From the NCBI RefSeq assembly GCF_014356525.2, contig NC_052508.1, positions 47,161,858-47,225,857 on the forward strand: 64,000 bases of DNA, given 5' to 3'. The position numbers were made by a program, and so were the translations under genes. Below are positions 47,951 to 57,936 of the stretch, one piece after another. Each line of letters begins with the position of its first letter. Position 1 is the stretch's first letter. The notes beneath the pieces were generated by a model. The model did not search any database. It was not told the DNA's origin and was given only the letters and a program-made list of their open reading frames with translations. Source of the DNA: Nilaparvata lugens. Lineage: Eukaryota > Arthropoda > Insecta > Hemiptera > Delphacidae.

Positions 47951-48810
47951 TAATATTGGGCGGGGCTTAAAAGTCGAACTCGACTTTATCCATTGGCAAT
48001 TAATATTTTCCATTGACAGTTATCAAATTAGCAGTGATCATGTTATTTTTGCTTTTGCTTGATGCAATTGAAAATTAAATTCCAAATCAAGTTTATTTGG
48101 AATTTGTTGACTCTGATATCCATGGATCTCTTGCTTATTCTGGAATTTCTGGCCTATCGCTTGGCTGGTTTGCACCAAAATGTTAACAAGAATGTTCATA
48201 ACTTAATCCTTATAGATCATAATTATTAGATTGAACAGAACTTGACAAACACATATGTTCATTAAATGTTTACATTTTGTCAATAACTTTGGTTTGAACG
48301 CAGCTTCACTCTTTGTTTCACTTATTCAAAAGTGTAAAAACAGCCAATCCACTGATTCTTTCTCCCATGGAAGTCCATTTATATACAAGAGACCATTCAT
48401 AATAGTTAGTCCAACATTTAATTTGGCTGATTTCTCATGTCCTGAACTTTACTATCATAAATATTACAGTGGGGATTTTCAAGTGGATATTTTAATGCTA
48501 ATTTGCATAATTCTGTATAGAGTTTATTCAATCACTTTGACTATGTACTACCATGATATGATTTCTTTATTTAATCTTAGCTTGAAACCAAAAGCTTAGG
48601 GATGAAAATTTGGATTAAATAACCATGTAACTTGATTTAATTTCTATCTAAATTGACAACTTTAGTATTTACTTGTGATTTATTAATATCAATATCAATA
48701 GGTGTGTCTTGTGTCCTAACGACATCATGAAAGGAAATAGGACCAGCTGATTGAATATTATGTTATTTTTCAATATAGTTTTTAGCTGATTTTGAAACAT
48801 GAAAATATCA
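47951..48810. other. Gene-less stretch with an unrecognised 114-codon frame
   Basis: A plus-strand frame at 48255-48599 has mixed composition (Phe, Tyr, Ser, Ile) and a hydrophobic C-terminal half, but no family match and no splice context that I trust. Confidence 0.35.
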
Positions 48811-48960
48811 GGCCCAGTAGCTCAAAAGCCTGTTCAATTTCGATCATGATTAAATTTCATGAGAACTAATCAGAGCAGGGATTTTTCAATAGAAGGCTTC
48901 TCTGATTGGTTCTTGTGGTATTTAGTCCGGATTAGGAATTAACAGACAGTATAACTGGCT
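48811..48960. mobile_element. Foldback MITE (family GCCGGTTGCA), decayed copy 3
   Basis: GGCCCAGTAGCTCAAAAGCC and GATTAAATTTCATGAGAACT at the left and CTTCTCTGATTGGTTCTTGT with ATTTAGTCCGGATTAGGA at the right match the family. The terminal GTTGCA words have decayed. Confidence 0.6.
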
Positions 48961-49159
48961 ATCTCAAGGCCATGGCTGCGTACAAACATGGAGCAACAGA
49001 GGAACCAATACAACAGAAACTGAAGAAATTGGTCGCATTTCTATCACCTCACAATAACCATCAATTCACCTACCATATTTTTGGAGAGATAAATTTTAAA
49101 TTTCTTTTGCTATCATCCAGTCTCTTTCTGTACCTATTCTTCCAGATGTTCCATGAATA

Positions 49160-49493
49160 CTGCAATGTTTTAAAATAAGGTCGCCAAATTTGGTGACTTA
49201 ACTACAGCTATTACATTTTTCACTCCCTCACTTTTTCTTTCTCACGTTTTCAACTTTCAACGAAAACTTTTTTTCATCAGCTGCTACTTGAGGGACCAAT
49301 AATCCTTTCTAAAGGAGCTTCAGCGAATTTTCCCAGAGTTGAGACCTGTTCAAAATAGTTTTTTATCTCAAACGTACTATGTTCCTGATTTGATTTTGAT
49401 AAAAATCGTTAGAGGCGTTTTCGAGATCCGTCAGACATACATACATATCCAAAAACACACATTTTCAAACATAAAGTGCTTGCTTAGTATAAT
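49160..49493 (+). mobile_element. Retroposon-like repeat J, diverged copy
   Basis: It carries TCAGCTGCTACTTGAGGGAC, GCGAATTTTCCCAGAGTTGA, ATCGTTAGAGGCGTTTTCG, a CATACATACATATCC tail and the end GCTTGCTTAGTATAAT. Confidence 0.65.
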
Positions 49494-50084
49494 TGACTTC
49501 AATGATTATGATTTCATTTAACGAGAGCTTATTCCACATAATAATAATAAAAACTGGTATAAAAAGCAAAAATGTCAAACATAATTGAAATCGAAACTAA
49601 TGACAGCTGGCATAAAAAGGAAAAATGGCAATCATAATTTTGAAATCGAAACAGTAGCTATCATCTTATCTTCATCTGATCTAATGTAAACAAATTATAG
49701 TAAGATTCAATCAATGTGTCAGAATTGTTTGAATGGGGAGCATTGATGCTATTAACGAGGTATACTGACAGTTTTAAGTGAATATCAACCAACTGTTATG
49801 CATATTCTCCAATATTTTTATCGAAAGCTACCTTCTATTTTCTTTGGTAACACAACTAATGTTTGGGAATAATTGATTCATGGGAAAAGTGCCTTACTTC
49901 TATGGAAGATATTTTTACATTGGGAAAAGTAACAGCTATTTGGCCGTTTTAATAAATAACCCCTTTCTTTCGTCAAGTTGAATTCTGGCCGGATTTCCTC
50001 ATTCTTTGCACACAGATTCCACAACGGACACTTCTGAAGTTTTAAAAATACCCTTCATTCATCATACTAAATCATTAAAATTTC

Positions 50085-50155
50085 ATCGAAATTGTTCAAG
50101 CAGTTTACGCGATCTGTCAGATACACAAACAAAATTAGTCTTGATAGAATAGGAT
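50085..50155 (+). mobile_element. Retroposon-like repeat J, 3' end only
   Basis: CATCGAAATTGTTCAAGCAG, TTTACGCGATCTGTCAGATA and TTGATAGAATAGGAT form a diverged version of the J 3' end. Confidence 0.45.
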
Positions 50156-50454
50156 CAATTGACAAAAGCAACTCCCGTCATAAAAGTTTGTTCCATAAAA
50201 CATAAAAATTATCTATACTCCCAGGAATAGAAATAAAAATATTCATTCCGATATTTATAATTTCAATCTTTAACTTCTTTAACTTGTTAAACTTGCTAAA
50301 TTTTAAGTTCTTTAACTTGGTGCCAACCTAACAAAGTCAACTCAACTTAATGCCAACCTGACAAAATTATTAATTTAGTTACCAGTTTAACTGTTTTGAA
50401 GAGGTACTCTCTCTTGATTATAGTTCTATATCAACATAGGGTATGGGCATTTCA

Positions 50455-50690
50455 ATTATAATTGAAAGATTGGAATAAGAAGAATATACATGCTAAAAGA
50501 CGAACTTTAAACCCTCAGAAGCCACCCTTAGAGTTAAAATATCACCAAAAGATTTCTAAGTGAGCACCTAGGTCTTATAAGGAAGTTTTGTTGCAATCCG
50601 TCCAGTAGTTTTCCAGAAATCGTGATCAGTGAGTGAGTGAGTGAGTGAGTGAGTGAGTGAGTGAGATAAGAATTTCATAAGTACTGGTAT
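50455..50690 (+). mobile_element. Second retroposon family, 3' end with GTGA tail
   Basis: TTGCAATCCGTCCAGTAGTT, TTCCAGAAATCGTGATCA and then a tandem GTGA tail look like the 3' end of a LINE or SINE that uses a tetranucleotide tail. The 5' limit is unknown. Confidence 0.55.
50629..50664. repeat. GTGA tetranucleotide repeat, 9 units
   Basis: Nine perfect GTGA units following the retroposon-like 3' end. Confidence 0.95.
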
Positions 50691-51217
50691 AGATAAAGAG
50701 ACTCCAGGCAGCTCATAGTCATGGTACACTTGGACGACTCGTGGAGACTTAAGTCATGTCAGATATAGGTTGGAAGTCGGCAATATTAAGAAAATTGTTT
50801 AATTATTGTTTCTCAGCCACAATAGCTCACTTTTGATGTCCACATAAGACTCGGCACTCAGGTACACTCGCTGAACTGCCGCACATGTTTTATTCCTCAC
50901 GCACGATAGAGGAAAGCTTTTTTTCTCACACACTCCAAGAATATATTATTTAAACACTTTTTCTCTCCTCCTTGTGGGTTGTACTCTCATCACATCACTC
51001 TCCTGTATATCCTTCTTCCCGCTTTTTGCCAAATAAGGAGATGGGATTGGGTGAGCTAAGGAATTGAATCATTATATTCTATGTTTATTCTTATATAAGC
51101 ATATAATCTCTCCCGTCTTTCGGAGGAGACGATAAGCCGTCGGTCCCGTTTACCTAAAAAGTAGTCGGCATCTCTCATCATCATCTCTCTCACTCATTAC
51201 CCACAAACAAGCCTAAA
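50691..51217. other. Gene-less stretch
   Basis: Unique DNA with a CT-rich part near 50960-51030. No recognisable gene. Confidence 0.45.
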
Positions 51218-51984
51218 GGTGCGTACAGATTATATTATTACTTACAATCTATTATTAAATTTTAGATGGATTATTGTTGTATTTGTCAAGCTAGACTCTA
51301 TTTGGTTTCTGTATATGTATTTATGAGTGTGAATAAATTTGAATTTGAAAAAAAACTTTTCACTAGAAATAGGGGGATCTAGGGATCGGACACTATATTA
51401 TAATGAGATTCTCTTCAAACTGTCAGTATTCCTAATATACCTTAACACAATGTATCCATTCAACCAATTATGACATTTTGATGTGACTTACTATAGAAAT
51501 CGGCTTATATTATTATATTTTACAGTAATTACACACTTAATTATACACTTCATTTACGCGCCGCGAACATGAGCAATTCACTTTTAACATAGAGAAACAA
51601 TAGCGTAAGAAGATATCCCATGGTATAGGGCGTTTCTGTCGCAACTTTTACTGTTATCTCAAGCCTTTAGTCCACGTATGTCTTCCCCGTGAAGCTTTAT
51701 GACGCTGGTAGTCTCTCATATTGTGCCGTTCATACACTATTACCCGGTCAAAACAGTAAAAATCGACAATAATCCACAGTAATCGGCTTCAGATAACAGT
51801 AAAAGTTGCGACAAAAACGCCCTATATCATGGGATATCTTCTTACGCTATTGTTTCTCTATGCTTTTAATCAGCTGATGCCAAGCTTTTTATATCTGTAT
51901 CTTACCGTTTCTGTAAAAATACAGATACAGTAAGCTGATTAAAAGTGATTGCTCATGTTCGCGGCGCGTAAATCTGTACGCTCC
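51218..51984. mobile_element. TIR element (family GGTGCGT-CAG), copy 2, interrupted near its left end
   Basis: GGTGCGTACAGAT stands at 51218-51230, and the continuation TTTACGCGCCGCGAACATGA is found only from 51553. The right end is the complement TCATGTTCGCGGCGCGTAAA, TCTGTACGCTCC. Inner arms of about 70 bp match well (GAGAAACAATAGCGTAAGAA, CGCAACTTTTACTGTTATCT and complements). About 320 bp (roughly 51231-51552) therefore appears inserted within the left terminus. Confidence 0.75.
51231..51552. mobile_element. Putative insertion in the left TIR
   Basis: This segment separates two parts of an inverted repeat that is continuous on the right side. Its own ends could not be resolved, and no clear target duplication is visible. 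Confidence 0.45.
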
Positions 51985-54955
51985 TTAAAAGCTTCTGTAC
52001 GCATCACCCTCATTCATGCCTGCTAGATCTACTGGATTCGGTGTTTGTTAAATCAATTTGTAAAATTGTAAATTTTTGCATTTATTAGAAAGAATTAGAA
52101 TAAGTGTATCAATCCCATGAATAAAAGATGAACAATTCTTTCCCACAACCTATTATATCATCTATAATTTATTAGAATATATTAAAATTATACTGGCCAA
52201 CCTGCCATTGATACCGCACAGCTGCCGGCCAACTGGTAGAGAAAAACCATCCACTTATCGTTACAGACGCTTGACCTATAATTGGAGTGGAATTTCTTTT
52301 AAACATTTTCTTGCTTTGAATGCTCCAATGTCTGTAACTTTTTCCGTAACTTTCTGTTTTCTCAAATGTTTAATTGTAAATTGCCAAAGATCTATTTCAA
52401 TGCCGTTACCAGTAATTTTTTGTTCTCATCATCCAAATTGATTGAAATGTTCTAGTCCCAAAAATGTTACAGTGTTACAGTTCGAATTTAAAAATTGAAA
52501 TATGATTGAATAATCTACTTTAGTATTGGTTTGTAAGTTAGTGAAAATATCCCAAAATTCACCAGAAGAGTGAGGTGAATTAGGAAATTCCAATAGTTTT
52601 TCCAAATTTCAATAAATTTGGATGCATAGATCCATGCAGAGATAATAGTCGTATGCAACTCTTGGCAAGTTCTGTGTGGTCCAAATCAGTTGTAAATTGT
52701 AGTTTAATTATCCATTACTTGTATTTCAGCTTAATGAACAGAGATTTTCAATTAATAAATTGGTTATTATATATTCTCTACTCAAAATTGAGTTATTCTT
52801 CATTAAAACACCAATATCCCATATGTGTGTCGGGGGAATAGGCCTATGTACTCTATGAGTGGAGAAAACATGCATCCGCGACACTCATCAAGAATTTGAA
52901 AAGTTTCAGGATAATCATATATTGCAGTGGTCCAGTTTCTATCAAAACTCAAATTCGTATTGGTTTTGTGTAAAATCATTTCCCACAATTCCAATCACGT
53001 ATGCGAGCAGAGCGTAAGTATTTCATATTATCTGATTCATTGCACACAGTATATTGGCAATTCCAATTATACTGGAGTCAAATAATATTGGTATTATTGT
53101 CTTGTGTATTAGGCGGCATTAGTGATTATAAGAACATACCACTCAAATTTGATAGCATCAATATTTCAATCAATGAGTGTGGTCTAACTAGGTCAAAGTC
53201 TAATTTGATTCTAGGGAAGTTGCACTTTCCACTTTATAATATTCTTTTGGGCCGCATCTTCTCTTCCAGGTCTAATTATAGGCATAGATTTAAGAAGAAG
53301 CAACAAAGCTACGGCACGTGAAGGTTAGTGTTGTGTGGCAAGTGTGAAAGTAGGTCTGGAAGCAGATATCTTGGGTCAGTTAAAAAATTGACGCAATATT
53401 GCTGTCTCCAGAATTGGATCTTGTGCACTCTCCTCATAGCACAAAACCTATGCTCACACCCTGGCGTCCGAGGCAGCATCAAATTTAGTTATAAAATCTA
53501 AATCCCTTAGGTGTGTTGGCGACAACTATCAAGGAATTAGACGTCAGAGGAGGAGGGTTGTAATAATAGCTAGGAAGACTTTAATATAATATTGATTCAA
53601 TTCTGATTGGGTATGTTATCTGTTGTTTGAATAAGTAGTGCTGCTGGATTGATCGGCAAGTTGGCAGATTGCAGGTTGGATAGTGGAGTTGAATTAGTTG
53701 AACTTATTGTCATCAGGATTTCATCATAGTTTTGATCTTCCATCAATATTTTGCTTTCTCTGTAGCTTTATTATCTCTCATAACTTAATTGGATGTCTCC
53801 CTACTTTTGCCGATTATATATAATGTGCAGTTACATACAGTATCAACTTTTATCATCCTAATTTACTCTAGTTACAATGTAAGAAATGCAAAAGCTAATT
53901 TAATTGATCTGTAGGTATCAGACTTCATTAGTTCCACTTCATTTACTTTCAAGTTTACTCTTGGAAGGGTCCACAAAGTATCACAAATTCCGCTGAATTT
54001 CGAAAGCAACTCTGATAATTAATCACTTAATATACTCGACGAAATCTTCAACTGAGATTGTAAAGAGCTAATAGAGATGGAAGAGATTGGAAACTGCAGT
54101 CAACTAGCAGAATGCTCTGTTCGTTCTATTGAACTTCAATGAATCGTATCTTCTTATTGAAATTCTCAGATAGTTGGAGTTCTCCTTCAGTAATATTCAG
54201 ATTCCTTCTAGAAACGCAGTCTAGGTACCCTAAGTTCCAATGAAGCACCTAGTTCTGGGAGCTGTGGAGCACTTTGATGTTCAATAATCTCCCTTCTATT
54301 CAATTCTCAGTAACCTCGACGCGCAGATATTCCGTGAAATCGTTCTACCTTCACAGTCATGATATTAATATTCCCTTGTAATACGTTTATTCCATGAACT
54401 ATTTTGCGATATGAATCTATGAATCTCTAGTGCAAAGTTCTTTTTTATCAATTTAATAGATAAAAAAATGTGATGCATGTAACTCATGTATAACTCATCA
54501 ATGAGTTATATTCTTTACCGTAGTTTATCCTACTAACAATTGATTATTCTGACTCAAAAATATCTTCGATGCTAACCAAAAGCTTCACAACCAAAGCTGT
54601 GAATGAAAAACATGATTGAATGATTTTAGTTTTTGCAATGTATTTAATTTCTTCCAATATTCAACAATGATGGAATCTGAATTTGTCCAAGTTAGTGTTA
54701 GTGATACTGATTTGTTAATCTGTGGATGTGGGATTTGGGATAGTATGTAATAGAGCCTATTGGTCATTTGTATTCTGAGTATTAAAAGAGTAGTGAATTT
54801 GGGCAAATTCCTGTATTTCTTTTCTTGAAATCTCTTTGTACAAGAGCAGATAAATGGAAAAAGATTTCTCTCCAATGAATACACCATAAGAATTTTTCAG
54901 TCCAAAAATATTTATACAAAAGATCTCATAGAACAATCACTCAATCATCGATTAA
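51985..54955. other. Gene-less stretch
   Basis: Open frames reach 106 codons (53001-53321) and 100 codons (minus strand 54585-54887), with no recognised domain. A short segment 53269-53322 is bounded by CTTCTCTTCCAG and GGTTAGTG and could be a 54-base exon open in one frame, but no partners were found. Confidence 0.35.
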
Positions 54956-55273
54956 GGCTAGGGCCACACGAGCGCACATATTGCGTCCGTTGCAACTTAC
55001 TTTTTGCGGCCGTCGCCAATGACACCACACGAGCGTTGAGTGTGGTGCGTCAACGTCAGTTGGCTTTACGCAATTGAACCAGACGAAGCAATAGCTTTTG
55101 CATGTCTCGACAGTTTCCTGTGCAGTTCAAAAATCACTGTCCGTTACGACTTCCGTTACTTGGTACGCACGTACCTCGTGTGTTGTCATCAATTCACTTC
55201 TATGTATTTCTACAACGGACGTCAAAAAGTAAGTTGCAACGGACGCACTTTGTGCGCTCTTGTGGCCCTAGCC
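54956..55273. mobile_element. 318-bp TIR element with TAA target (Harbinger-like MITE)
   Basis: The ends are GGCTAGGGCCACACGAGCGC and the complement ending GCTCTTGTGGCCCTAGCC, with a further inner match GCGTCCGTTGCAACTTACTT. TAA is present on both sides (54953-54955 and 55274-55276). PIF/Harbinger elements use three-base TWA targets and similar GC-rich ends, so this family is the best guess. No coding capacity: the 63- and 78-codon frames over it are by-products. Confidence 0.85.
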
Positions 55274-56574
55274 TAAAATCTTTTAGTAATTGAAGTTATC
55301 AATTTTTTAACGGTTCCATTTCTCTATGTTATCACATACTTTATAATGTTATTGTAATTTCTAATAGCTATTATGCAATTTATTTATTCATTATTTCTAC
55401 AAGAAAGCACTGAATGGGAGAGAAAAACTAAGGATACTCCTTGGATAAAACTAAGGATAACATTTTAGAAGTTCGAAATAGGGCTCTTCAGTCATCTAAA
55501 ATTTAGTCCATTTTTACTCAAAAACAACAAAAGCTGAACATTTTGAATTTTCACGGTTGAAAAACTGGATAAAAACACACAAAATCTACACTAGAATTAA
55601 CATTAGTTGGAAAAGGTTTGCAAATTGGAAATTAGGCATTCAATTAGTGCTGCGCATCCTATGAATTGATTTAGTGACGCAAAAGAGTTCAGTGCTATGA
55701 GCTTCTATGTAGCTGCTCCTATCAGATAAGATCAGTAATCAGACCCTCTTGATGCTGGACTGGGTGACCACCTGGTACCTGTTCTTTGGCCATATCGGTA
55801 ACAATAATTGAAAAAAAGATTGCAAGTTGATACCGGAGTGAGGCAACAGCTAACAATGTAAAAATAATGGTGATAGCTAGAAGAATCATGTCTACAAGAA
55901 TGCATGCAAATGGCTAGTTTGCAATCAAAGTGCATGTGCATGCATGCCCTGGCGATTTACTTTTGTTGTAAGTTGTTAATTTTCTTGTGCCGTACGCTGT
56001 TTACAGACCAGACAGGAACTAGAGGATTGAAAATCATTGTAGTCGTCACTGGAGCCACAAACTTACCCTTCATCAATAACAAATTATGTCTCAACCCTTT
56101 TGGAGCTTTCTTTTAGAAGTTGATTGAACTTCCACATAAATAGATAGATAAATGGAGGGACATCACATTTGACACAATAAATTTATCGCAGAGTTTCTTC
56201 TCTGTGGCCGAAGATTGATATCCTGTTAATTGTATCCATGAATGTATTCTGTCATAATATTAGTAACTAGACCAGCCTTGACATACTTCACACATCTTCA
56301 TGAAAAACTGAATTTGAGGTGCTTGAGGAGAGCCACGTATTGCATCATAATGCCATATCGAAAAATTGTCACTTATTATTTATTCTTAGCATTTTTTCAA
56401 GATTTTTGAGTTTAGGTAAGCAGGACTGGAGACGCTTAGTAGTAGTATCAAAAAAAATTACAATTACAACATATTTTACATGACTATTATTATTGCACAA
56501 ACTAGAGAACTACGATTGATTAGAAATATTTTTGGTGTAGTTGAGAAGTTGATATTGTGGTAATTATTCATATT
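55274..56574. other. Gene-less stretch with a possible 5S-like remnant
   Basis: Short frames only, with no strong repeats. A 5S-like segment is listed separately. Confidence 0.4.
55726..55790 (+). pseudogene. Possible decayed 5S rRNA-like fragment
   Basis: CTGGACTGGGTGACCACCTG (55755-55774) resembles the internal control region and 3' domain of eukaryotic 5S rRNA, as known from general consensus knowledge (TTGGATGGGTGACCGCCTGG). The following TACC and TTGGC words fit loosely. The 5' half is not recognisable, so this is at best a remnant or a 5S-derived SINE piece. Chance resemblance is possible. Confidence 0.2.
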
Positions 56575-56663
56575 GAATGAAAAATACTAAGAAGTTGTCA
56601 AAAAACCACTGATTTTCCACTGAAATCAGTGGTTTTTTGACAACTTCTTAGTCTTTTTCATTC
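56575..56663. repeat. Near-perfect 41-bp hairpin
   Basis: The left arm 56575-56615 and right arm 56623-56663 pair with a single mismatch around a 7-base loop (TCCACTG). The arms include ACTAAGAAGTTGTC and CCACTGATTT. Direct repeats of GATTAGAAATATT lie outside, at 56518-56530 and 56664-56676. Confidence 0.95.
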
Positions 56664-56718
56664 GATTAGAAATATTGTTCATTTCAAAAATACGCCACCA
56701 ATTTTTCGACAGATAAAT

Positions 56719-57471
56719 TGGGCCATATATATAAAGTTTAGAATTTGCTTATGCTTCTAAAATGTGGAGCTTATGCTTCATTTTCTAAGAATAAACGTGA
56801 GCAAAACCTTTTGCTCATGCTCATCAAAAAAATAGTTTGAGCATTTGCTCAAAAGTAAAAGCTTATTCTCAAAATTTTATGAATAAACTGGAGCATTTGC
56901 TCAACTTTTGAAGCAAATGCTTCAAAAAAGGTGAGTCTAGTCTGGAGCAGCTTTTCACTTCTTGTTCATAGTAAGATGTCTCAACTAATTCGTGTGAGTA
57001 AGAGCAAACTATACCAGATACGATCACAACCAATAGTTGAGAACTATGAAACTCTTTTTGGATTCAACCATGATGAACCAAACATAGACATTTTTTCACG
57101 CTATCATTTCAAAATTCAGAACTCAAAATCAACTAACCTAAAACTCAATTCATGGATAGAGAACAGAGCAGACCACCAAACACAAGCGGCGTCTATACCT
57201 GCATATTTAGCTCTTACGTGAGCTATAAAAACAATGTAAGCTCACAAAGACGAATCAGCTGATGAAAAAATTTTAAAATACGTGAGCATTTGCTCCAGAG
57301 TTAAGGAGCATAAGGTAAAGCTTATTCATATAAAAATGAGCAAATGCTTATGCTTCTACCACAGAATACAGCATGTTGTATTCTGAGCTTCTACCTAATG
57401 CTCATGAGCAAAACCTTGTGCTCTATGCTCATGCTCATGAGCATATGCTCTGGTTTTATTCATATGGCCCA
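56719..57471. mobile_element. Foldback element with TGGGCCATAT ends and GAGCAAATGCTC interior
   Basis: TGGGCCATATATATAAAG at the left faces TTTATTCATATGGCCCA at the right. Both halves are crowded with self-complementary GAGCATTTGCTC, GAGCAAATGCTT and CATGAGCATGAG words in both orientations. The middle (about 56940-57220) is different in character and carries a 96-codon ORF. No transposase motif is visible. Confidence 0.8.
56931..57221 (+). CDS. Unrecognised 96-codon ORF inside the foldback element
   Basis: The frame begins MSLVWSSFSLLVHSKMSQLI and ends PAYLALT. An internal Met at residue 16 could be the true start (MSQLIRVSKSKLYQIR). Composition is mixed and protein-like, with no low-complexity runs. 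I know no family for it. It could be a captured host exon, a remnant of an element protein or chance. Confidence 0.2.
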   Translation: MSLVWSSFSLLVHSKMSQLIRVSKSKLYQIRSQPIVENYETLFGFNHDEPNIDIFSRYHFKIQNSKSTNLKLNSWIENRADHQTQAASIPAYLALT

Positions 57472-57831
57472 TTGGTTGTTCAACGATAAGCTCCTCTTCA
57501 ACTGCATTAATATATGATAAAGATAAAGGGAAATTCAAGTCTATAACTTGCTACAAGTTATTGGGCATTCAACTATAGACATTCAACTCTATAGCTTGCG
57601 CAAACAAAATAATAGATGGAAGAGATGAAGGGATATTCAATTCTATAACTTGAACTCTCTATTCTAACTCTATTCTTCAACTCTAATTCTTAACTTTAAG
57701 AGTTGATAGATTTATTATTCTAGTACCACACATTGATGAGAATTCTTTAAATGTGTTTCGTTAAATTCATTATAAATCGGAGCATTCACGCGATGAAAGA
57801 ATTATAGCATTGTTTATTCTTGCATTTTCAA
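57472..57831. other. Gene-less stretch with loose local repeats
   Basis: ATTCAA-TCTATAACTTG words recur four times in loose order between 57530 and 57650. No gene. Confidence 0.45.
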
Positions 57832-57936
57832 TTTGTAAGTGATTACCAGAGATACTATGGATAACAAGGCGAGATATGGATAGCGATTTGTGAGTGACTA
57901 ACAGAGATACTATGGATAGCAAGGCATATAATAATG
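57832..57936. repeat. 55-bp tandem duplication
   Basis: TTTGTAAGTGATTACCAGAG (57832) and TTTGTGAGTGACTAACAGAG (57887) start two adjacent units, both followed by ATACTATGGATA and CAAGGC. Confidence 0.8.

Noticed and set aside
48255..48599. 114-codon plus-strand ORF
   Set aside because: Protein-like composition but no recognised family, no splice context that I trust and no second copy. Left as chance.
53269..53322. 54-base exon-like segment between CTTCTCTTCCAG and GGTTAGTG
   Set aside because: Splice-like words are frequent in DNA of this composition, no partner exons were found, and the peptide matches nothing I know.
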